Below, piece by piece: positions 57,001-64,000 of a stretch of 64,000 bases of DNA. How positions within the stretch are numbered: the first letter of the stretch is position 1; each line of letters opens with the position of its first letter. Location: NCBI GenBank assembly GCA_007922195.1, contig ML682008.1, positions 4,607,847 to 4,671,846 on the forward strand. Direction: 5' to 3'. Under the pieces are notes generated by a model. The model made no database searches and was not told where the DNA came from. It saw nothing but the letters and a program-made list of their open reading frames with translations. The translations under genes were made by a program, and so were the position numbers. Source of the DNA: Podocnemis expansa (taxonomy: Eukaryota > Chordata > Testudines > Podocnemididae).

Positions 57001-59210
57001 TGATTCCTCCGAACCAGAAAAAGACATAGCCAGAAAAATTGAAAGTACAGTCGAGGCTGATATTGCCAAAGCACTTTTTGAGGATGCACACACAGGGTCT
57101 GGGGTTGGCATGACAAGGATTAACTTGGCTGATGCTGCATCTGACAAACCTCCTCCATGTATCACATCAAAGTCAGCCCCAGTCACGTCCTCAGTGTCTG
57201 CTACCCACGTTACAAGTAAGACTAGCACTGTACCTGCATTACCATATATGGTTTCCTCAGCTTCTACTGTAACAGCCAAAGTATTCTCATTTTTTAGAAG
57301 CTCTCCTTCGGATTCTTCTGCCCAACCATCTCCACCCCCACCACCTCCTCCTCTTCCTCCACCACCCCCACCTCCTCCTCCCCTACCATTACCTCCACCT
57401 ACTCCACCTAAGCCAACTACTTATCCCAAAAAGAAGCCACAGGTTAAGGCTCCAGGGACAACAGCTCCTGCACCAATACCTTCAGTTACTAGTGAAGTAA
57501 CCATAGAGGCTACAGCTGTGCAAAAGAACAACATGGAACCTGCCCCAAAAATATACACCCCAGTACCACCACCTGTGCCACCCAAGCCATCCTTAATTCC
57601 AGCAGGGCTTGTGTTCAGTCACAGGCCTGTTGAGGTCACTAAGCCTCCAATTGCTCCAAAGCCAGTGGTTCCTCAGCTCCCTATAGCTGCTCATAAACAA
57701 GAAGAGAAACAGCCAAAACCAACAGGTTTGTCATTAAAAGGTATGACTTTGAATTTGGTCTCTCCAGCAGAGTGCAAGTTGACATCCCCTACGTCACCTT
57801 TATCTCCCCACTCTAACAAATCTTCACCAAGGCTGACCAAACCCTCGCAAGAAACCTATGTTGTTATCACATTGCCATCTGAGCCTGGAACACCCACAGA
57901 ATCTATAACTAGTCAGGCTATTACTAGTTGGCCTTTTGAATCACCCTCAAGAGAACAGATTTCCCAAACTGTGCAACCTCTGTTTATTCCATCTATGAAA
58001 GCTATGGAGATTCAAAGTCCAGCAGATCACAGCATGTATGTTTCAGATGCTTTGCAAGCTCTTTCCACTGTTCCTGTCACAGCACAATCAACTTTTGAAA
58101 CAGTCCCTAGTTCTGTAACTCAGTTAATAACAACAGAGGTGACCAAGACTACAGTGTCTGTGGTTAAAAGCTCAGTTCCCAGTGTTGGTTTAGGTAGCGT
58201 CTCCATAACCATACCTCCAGAGCCGACACATATAGATGAACTACCCAGGGCTAGAGAGAATGGAAGAGTCCATCTGTTTGGTGATGTCATTGATCTTCGT
58301 ACTTTAACTAAAATGGATATTGAAATGACAGACAGCTGTATGGATCTGTCTGCTTCTCCCATGGATGTGAGAAGGCAAACTATGACAAGCGATGTATGTG
58401 GGCGGCCAGTAAGTGCTGTTCAACCAGCTATCATAAATCTTAGCACCGTGTCAGCTGCAGAACCCACTCTAGCTCTGGTTACAGAAGCAATAACGATAAT
58501 GACATGCACAACTACTGTAAGTTACACATCAAGTACAGAAAGCCTTGTAGATCTGGGACACGCAATGACTACACCATTGCAGTTAACAACATCAAAACTT
58601 TTTGAGCCTGCATACCGAGTAACAGGAAGCCAGGCATTCTCTTCAAGTAGAGATGAAGTGCCAATAAACTTGTCCCTGGGTACTTCAACTCAGGCAGAGT
58701 CATGGGCTACTGCAGTGCCAGTTACTATACCTCCCGCTAGTGTTACGAATGGCTGGATTGATGTTTCTACCTCTCAGGAGCTAATGGAGAGTGGAATAGT
58801 TGACCTTAGCACCACAAAATCCCACAGGACGATGGTGACGGTGGATGAAGTTACTTCAGGAGTTGTCACCAGCATAATAGAAGATGATGAAAAGCCCGTT
58901 GATCTGACTGCAGGGAGAAGAGCTGTATGTTGTGATGTGGTTTATAAATTACCATTTGGCAGCAGCTGTACTGCCCAACAGCCTCCAACCACACTGCCTG
59001 AAGATCGGTTTGGTTACCGAGATGACCATTATCAGTATGATCGTTCGGGGCCATATGGTTACAGAGGATTTGGGGGTATGAAGCCTTCGATGTCTGACAC
59101 TAATTTATCAGAAGCTGGTCTTTTTCTGTACAGAAGCAAGAATAGCTTTGATTATCGAGTTGGGGCAACAGAAGCAGCAGTAGATTTAACTTCTGGCAGA
59201 GTCACTACAG
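54083..59210 (+). CDS. PCLO: PCLO (Piccolo) giant central exon
   Basis: This 5128-bp exon is open throughout (1709 codons plus one base). It begins after TTTATTTTCTAG in phase 0 and ends ACTACAG|GTCAGT in phase 1. In order it encodes [20 protein letters not shown] near the start; acidic/Ser-rich text with an eight-Asp run (54959-54982) and seven-Gly run (55058-55078); a basic [20 protein letters not shown] segment followed by conserved [20 protein letters not shown]; two YEELM motifs (about 55850 and 56293); a Ser/Thr-rich stretch; a poly-Pro tract (57332-57412) and PPPVPPKPS modules, likely SH3 or profilin ligands; and near the end PINLS and PVDLT. The closing block [20 protein letters not shown] is strongly Piccolo-like. 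Most of it is expected to be disordered. No frameshift or stop is seen. Confidence 0.97.
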
Positions 59211-59583
59211 GTCAGTATGACACAGCAACAGATCTTTCTTTGAAGTATAATTGTGGTGTTCCTCATCTCATCTCAGGATGATTTTTTTTTTAAACTTTCC
59301 TCCTTCTGTTGTTATGTTTTCTGTTGGACAGTGTGACAAATTATGCTGGATTATACATGTATTTTATTTCTTCATTTTACGTATGTGTTTTGCACAGAGA
59401 TCCTGCATGTGCCTGCATGTTCAGCCATGCTTTTTTTCTTCACGGCTAACGTAGATCATTAACCCGAAGATTTGCATGCAGTTTCCCATCCCTGCTTAAT
59501 TCATCAAGATGGGATGGCTTTCACAGTCCACAAAACGGCATTCTTTTGGGGGACTGGACTGTAACTCTGCCCTATAATTTCAG
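59211..59583 (+). other. PCLO short intron, 373 bp
   Basis: It starts GTCAGT and ends TATAATTTCAG, and connects phase-1 boundaries. If not spliced, the reading frame runs 23 more residues ([15 protein letters not shown]...) to TGA at 59279-59281, giving a truncated protein without the coiled coil and carboxyl domains. The T-rich region after that stop (59281-59300) and the rest show nothing else. Confidence 0.9.
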
Positions 59584-61598
59584 GTGAGGTTATGGATTAC
59601 TCAAGCAAGACCACTGGTCCCTATCCAGAGACTCGTCAGGTGATTTCAGGCATCGGGATTAGTGCACCACAATATTCCCAAGCAAGAATAATACCCTCTC
59701 TAGGATCCCAGTATGGTGTTGGAAGTGTTTTGAGATCATCTAATGGTGTCGTTTATTCCTCGGTTGCAACTCCAGTTCCAGCCACTTTTGCCATAACCAC
59801 ACAGCCTGGTTCTATTTTCAGTACAACTGTCAGGGATTTTTCTAATTTCCAGACAATTGACTCAGCGCCCTCATTATCAACCTTGCAACAGAATCAACCA
59901 CTTCCAAGATCCTACAGTTTCTTGACAACCGTGGCAGCTGAAAAAGACAATGCAATTACCAGCATTGATATTGACACAAGGTTACAACCTGTCACTATAG
60001 AAACTATTACCAATGAGCGAACTAACCTGATGCCTGCTTTAACTACAGCTTCTGAAGCTTTTGCAGATGTAATTGAGGATGATGTTGCACTTCTCATTGC
60101 CCCTGAAGAAGACAAACAGCAGCAGCTTGACTTGCAGCGTGAATTGCTTGAGCTTGAGAAACTTAAGCAGCAACGCTTTGCAGAGGAACTAGAGTGGGAG
60201 CGTCAGGAAATCCAAAGATTTAGAGAGCAAGAAAAGTTAATGGTCCAAAAAAAACTTGAGGAGTTGCAATCCATGAAGCACCATCTCCTATTTCAGCAAG
60301 AAGAGGAACGACAAGCTCAGTTCATGATGAGACAGGAAACTCTAGCCCAACAGCAATTGCAGCTCGAGCAGTTTCAACAACTTCAACAGCAGCTTCATCA
60401 GCAGTTGGAAGAGCAAAAGATTCGCCAAATATATCAGTATAATTATGACCCTTCTGGAACAGTCTCTCCACAAACAAGCACAGACCAAGCCCTACTGGAA
60501 GGGCAGTACAGTGCTGCAGAAAATGGGCAGTTTTGGACTAGCGATGACCCAATCACCACAGCTTCTGCTGTTCTGGGGATTGAAATTCCACAAAGCCAAA
60601 CATGGTACACAGTTCAGTCAGATGGCATTGCCCCATATATATCTAGGCCTGGTATGCTAAGCTCTGTTTCAGAAATGTCTCTTAAAGACATTGATGTGAG
60701 AGAGGAGAAACAACTGAAAAAAAGGAGCTCCATGCCAAAACTTCGTGGTCAGTATGACGAGCTTGATGAGACTCTGGAGGAAGAGCCCAGGTGTTTTAAA
60801 AAGATAGTGGACAGTGGAGTACAAACCGATGATGAAGATAGTGCAGATAGAAATTACACAAACAGGAGAAGGAGAACTAAGAAGAGTGTTGACACAAGTG
60901 TTCAGACAGATGATGAAGATCAAGATGAATGGGATCTTTCTAGCAAATCAAGAAGGAAGTCTCGTGTGGGGAAATATAATGAGGGTACCACAGAGGTAGA
61001 CAAGGCTAAGCCATTTTCCAAAGTGTCTAGCATTGCAGTTCAGACAGTGGCAGAGATCTCTGTACAGACAGAACCTGTAGGAACAATAAGAACACCTTCA
61101 GTAAGAGCCCGGCTGGATGCTAAAGTTGAAATCATTAAGCATATTTCAGCTCCAGAAAAGACATACAAAGGAGAAAGTTTGGGATGCCAAACAGAAACAG
61201 ACTCAGATACACAGAGTCCCCAGTACTTAACAGCCACATCTCCACAGAAAGAGAAAAAGCGCCCAACACCATTAGAAATAGGCTACTCATCCCATCTTCG
61301 TGCCGATTCCACACTACAGGTAGTCCCTTCCCCTCCTAAGTCTCCCAAAGTTCTCTATTCACCTATTTCACCTGTTTCACCAAGCAAAGTTATAGAGTCT
61401 GCCTTTGTACCCTATGAAAAACCCATCACTGATGACATCAGCCCTCAGAAGATGCTGCATGCTGATATTGGCAAGGTTCCTCCACAGAGCCCAAAGTCTA
61501 CCAAGATGATACAGCGCTCTATGTCTGATCCTAAGCCCTTGAGCCCAACAGCAGAAGACACTTCCAGATCTCAGTTTCAGTACACTGAGGGGTTCATG
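59584..61598 (+). CDS. PCLO: PCLO (Piccolo) exon with coiled coil and VQT cluster
   Basis: This 2015-bp exon enters in phase 1 (the split Gly codon, then [18 protein letters not shown]) and ends in phase 0 at TTCATG|GTAAGA. It carries the conserved [17 protein letters not shown] region, then a long Gln/Glu-rich coiled coil (about 60100-60435: [20 protein letters not shown] to [14 protein letters not shown]). This type of coiled coil in Piccolo and Bassoon is known to mediate binding to ELKS/CAST and each other. It is followed by basic/acidic modules with [11 protein letters not shown] and [33 protein letters not shown], and Ser-Pro-rich repeats ([20 protein letters not shown]) that look like proline-directed kinase sites. 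The frame reads a few residues into the intron before TAA. The PDZ and C2 exons are not in the window. Confidence 0.97.
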
Positions 61599-62767
61599 GT
61601 AAGAATTGTTTTATTTTTCTTTCTTTAATGTCAAAAGTATGAGGTTGCTTTCTATGCAGCATGAAGGATGTTGCCCTCATTGACAGGATCTGTTCACAGA
61701 AATCATTTCCACACTATAGTGAAAAAGTACCATGATATGTCAGACACCTAGTGCGGTGATTATTTGTTTCATTGCTTTCTTTGGAAAATTGAGAGAGACC
61801 CAAATTATTTTCTCAGTGAGGTATTAAAAGATGCAGGATGGTATCACCTGCAAGTAGAACGATGCTTACAATTTTAGATGCTAGGTTTGCTGCCAACATT
61901 TTTTTTCCTGTGAGCTTTATTCATATATTTTTTAACAAGGATCTTCTCCTTCCCCCACCCTCTGTTCCTATGCTATAGTCTGGAATGCAGATACACTAAG
62001 GGGATCAATGCATGTGCCTTTACTGATAGCTCTAGGCTTATTTCTGGCTGATTTAACTATCCTTTTTTTCCTCCACTGGAAAATGGAATGAAAGCTTCTC
62101 CTTGTAGTTCACAATTAAGTAAGAATATACCTTTCTCCCTCAGTTTGTACTTGGGTAACCACTCACCATTCTTTGAGGTCTCATTGCACATCTACTCTCT
62201 TTCTAGATAAAGAGAAGTAGGGGGAGTCACCTATCTGTTAAGTTCTGGTTTGGTGGGTTTTGGGGGGTTTTTTTGGCTATAAAGGTCAAGTTGAAATAAT
62301 AAAACACATTTCCAGAGGTCAAGTTGAAATAATGAGACATTTCCATGCCTAGATATACATAAACCATTTGTTGAGCATTACCTGGGAAATGAAACCTGCT
62401 GCAGACTGAGAATCATGTGGAATTGTCTCTATTCTCTGTGAGGAGAGATTCATCATTTAGTATATTCCTACTTGTTCCATTTGTTTGTGTGTGTTCTCTT
62501 TATTCATTTGTATGTGCTGTTGTTTAGTTGTGAAAGGTGTCCTCACTCTGTTTTATCTATTAATGTGTTGTGCTTTTTTTTCTGACTGTAGTTATATTTG
62601 GGAGAGTCAGCGTTTTCAGGATATGGCATGGGGATGGCTCTATGTTTGCTGTGTTTCATATTTTTCACTCTGGCTGTCCACTTCAAACCTCCAGGGCCCA
62701 GATTGTGAGCGACTCCAACACCAACACAGAAATGTAAAAGGGACTTTGACGGGGCATCTATTTCAGT
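61599..62767 (+). other. Start of the next PCLO intron
   Basis: It begins GTAAGAATTG and contains no exon-like frame. There are T-rich runs at 61900-61930 and 62255-62275, and a local direct duplication of AGGTCAAGTTGAAATAAT (about 62283 and 62316). The intron continues through the repeats listed below to the window edge. Confidence 0.7.
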
Positions 62768-62910
62768 TGTCTGCACTGAGGCAGGGTTAAGTAATAATAT
62801 AGAATATCTCTGGCAGGTGTTCATCTGACCTGTTCTTAAAAACTGCCAATGAATGTGAATCTATAACTCTCTAGATAATTTGATAATAAGACTTAATTAC
62901 AGTTACAGTT
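62768..62910 (-). mobile_element. CR1 LINE 3' end, minus strand (left part)
   Basis: CTGCACTGAGGCAGGGTTAA followed by GGTGTTCATCTGACCTGTTC and TTAAAAACTGCC is the antisense 3' end of a common CR1 subfamily. The copy continues after the MITE at 62911-63350. Confidence 0.7.
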
Positions 62911-63350
62911 AGTCTGAACTAAGCAGTTTGCAGTTAGTTCAAACCAACTTTTTAGTTCAAACTAGCCACGCTTTTTTTTAGTTTGAACTTTTTGCTTCAA
63001 ACTGAAAAAGCAAGGTTAGTTCGAACTAGCCATGCTTTTTTACTTTCTCCAGTTTGTCAATAAAAGTTAGTTCAAACTAAAAAATGCTGTTAGTTTGAAC
63101 TAACTGCTAGTTTGAACTTATTTATTTTGAACTAGCATGACTACATGGTGCTCTTTCAAACTGAAGTTTGAACTAAGCAGTTAGTTCAAATTTACCATTG
63201 GAACTAACTAGTTTGAACTAAGCTTTGCTTAGTTCGAACTTAGAGAAAGAAAATTAGTTTGAACTAGGCAGAACCCAGCATGGACAGGCATCAAATTAGC
63301 CTGGATTAAGCCTCCTTAATCCAGGTTTTTTTGCTAGAGTAGACATAGCC
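62911..63350. mobile_element. Palindrome-rich MITE, copy 4, inserted in CR1
   Basis: It splits a CR1 copy between ACAGTTACAGTTAG and CTAATGTCTAACCTAAATC, which are close together in intact CR1. The interior repeats TTAGTTCAAACTAA, TTAGTTTGAACTAAC and TAGTTCGAACTA many times on both strands. The right end AGAGTAGACATAGCC is the family terminus; the left terminus is degraded. Confidence 0.75.
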
Positions 63351-63914
63351 CTAATGTCTAACCTAAATCTTTCTTGCTGCAATTTAAATGCAGAATTATT
63401 TTTTCCTGCCCTCAGTGATTAAAGAGGACAATTTATCACACTTTTACATACTTGAAGACTGTTTACGATGTCTGTTCTTCTTCAGACTAATCAACCCCCT
63501 CCTTTTTGTTTTTTTCAAATTTTCCACATAGGACACATTTTCTAGAACTTCAGTCATTTTTGTTGCAATTCAACATCTTTCCTGAAGTCTGACACCCAAA
63601 CCTAGACATGATACTCCAGTTCAGGCTTTATCAGCAGAAGAAAAGCTATCAACACTTCCACCAATTCATCCCAGAATGATCTTTTCCTTTTTTTTTCAAC
63701 AATATTAAATTGTTGACTCATATTTAGCTTGTGATCCACTATGATCTCCAGATCCTTTCCTGCAGTACTCCTTCCCTAGTCAGTCATTTCCCACTTTGTA
63801 TTTGTACAATTGATTATATCTTTCTAAGATTAGCACTTTGTGTTTGTCCTGATTAAATTACATCATATTTCCTTCAGACCATTTCTCCAGTTTGTCAACA
63901 TCTTTCAGCTTGGT
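63351..63914 (-). mobile_element. CR1 LINE, continuation, minus strand
   Basis: TGTCTAACCTAAATCTTTCT, TTGACTCATATTTAGCTTGT, ATCTCCAGATCCTTTCCTGC and CCATTTCTCCAGTTTGTCAA are ordered antisense CR1 landmarks. Together with 62768-62910 this is one copy of about 700 bp whose 5' side is cut by the next element. Confidence 0.75.
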
Positions 63915-63922
63915 TGGAAATT

Positions 63923-64000
63923 CAGTGTTCCCTCTAAGCTGCGTGCATGCGTGTGCAGCAACTCCAACACCTCCGCGCACGCCTCGCCGCCCCTGGGCAG
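63923..64000. mobile_element. Start of a further hAT-like repeat, cut by the window edge
   Basis: CAGTGTTCCCTCTAAGCTGC, followed by CpG-rich GTGCGTGCATGCGTGTGC-like sequence, is a terminus I recognise as the start of a widespread reptile DNA-transposon repeat. Only 78 bp are present, so neither the other end nor a target duplication can be checked. Confidence 0.5.

Noticed and set aside
54538..57279. Minus-strand open frames opposite the giant PCLO exon (for example 54538-54918, 56807-57279).
   Set aside because: They are shadows of the long plus-strand coding sequence and mirror its Ser/Asp/Glu codon bias.
59251..59454. Open frame in and after the short PCLO intron.
   Set aside because: It lies in a frame other than PCLO's, has a low-complexity Phe/Cys-rich translation and spans the T-rich intron.
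1..64000. tRNA, rRNA and other structural RNA genes.
   Set aside because: I looked for tRNA-like B-box sequence (GGTTCGAATCC type) and rRNA-like blocks and found none convincing; small RNAs of unknown type cannot be excluded by eye.

Overview
The window is vertebrate nuclear DNA, most likely from a turtle (a crocodilian is possible). It carries many CR1 LINE copies, hAT and Harbinger-like miniature transposons, MIR-like SINE remnants and a retroposon with CACTTAAAGACTAACA arms of a kind I associate with non-avian reptiles. No bacterial gene organisation is present: there are no operons, no ribosome binding sites, and long AT-rich stretches without coding capacity.

The only host gene I can support is PCLO (Piccolo, the giant presynaptic active-zone scaffold), on the plus strand. 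Three coding exons are visible: 42850-43761 (second half of zinc finger 2, then a 75-bp in-frame tandem repeat), 54083-59210 (5.1 kb, acidic/Ser-rich, poly-Asp, poly-Gly and poly-Pro tracts, PxDLS-like motifs) and 59584-61598 (long Gln/Glu-rich coiled coil and a cluster of VQT motifs). Their phases are compatible (0/0, 0/1, 1/0), and the introns start with GT and end with AG. The first ~42.8 kb appears to be intron upstream of the zinc-finger exon. The C-terminal exons (PDZ, C2A, C2B) lie beyond the right edge.

The introns are a transposon record. Positions 5965-8225 hold a minus-strand CR1 copy broken by a GC-rich insertion, and more CR1 pieces lie at 12330, 12839, 21870, 37840, 62768 and 63351. 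Positions 13207-16465 hold a nearly complete R2/R4-type non-LTR retrotransposon (reverse transcriptase plus restriction-like endonuclease), damaged by two frameshifts and one TGA. hAT-type elements with readable 8-bp target duplications lie at 2900, 9723, 18900, 20976, 27577 and 46509, the last with a second hAT element nested in it.

Two repeat families deserve most attention. One is a hairpin-forming retroposon (19301, 28919, 48413, 49146) with 12-14 bp target duplications. Its two arms match each other within a copy and in places share copy-specific variants. The other is a miniature transposon (29139, 38450, 51745, 62911, and a variant at 36990) whose interior is built almost entirely from short palindromes of the TTAGTTCAAACTAA type.
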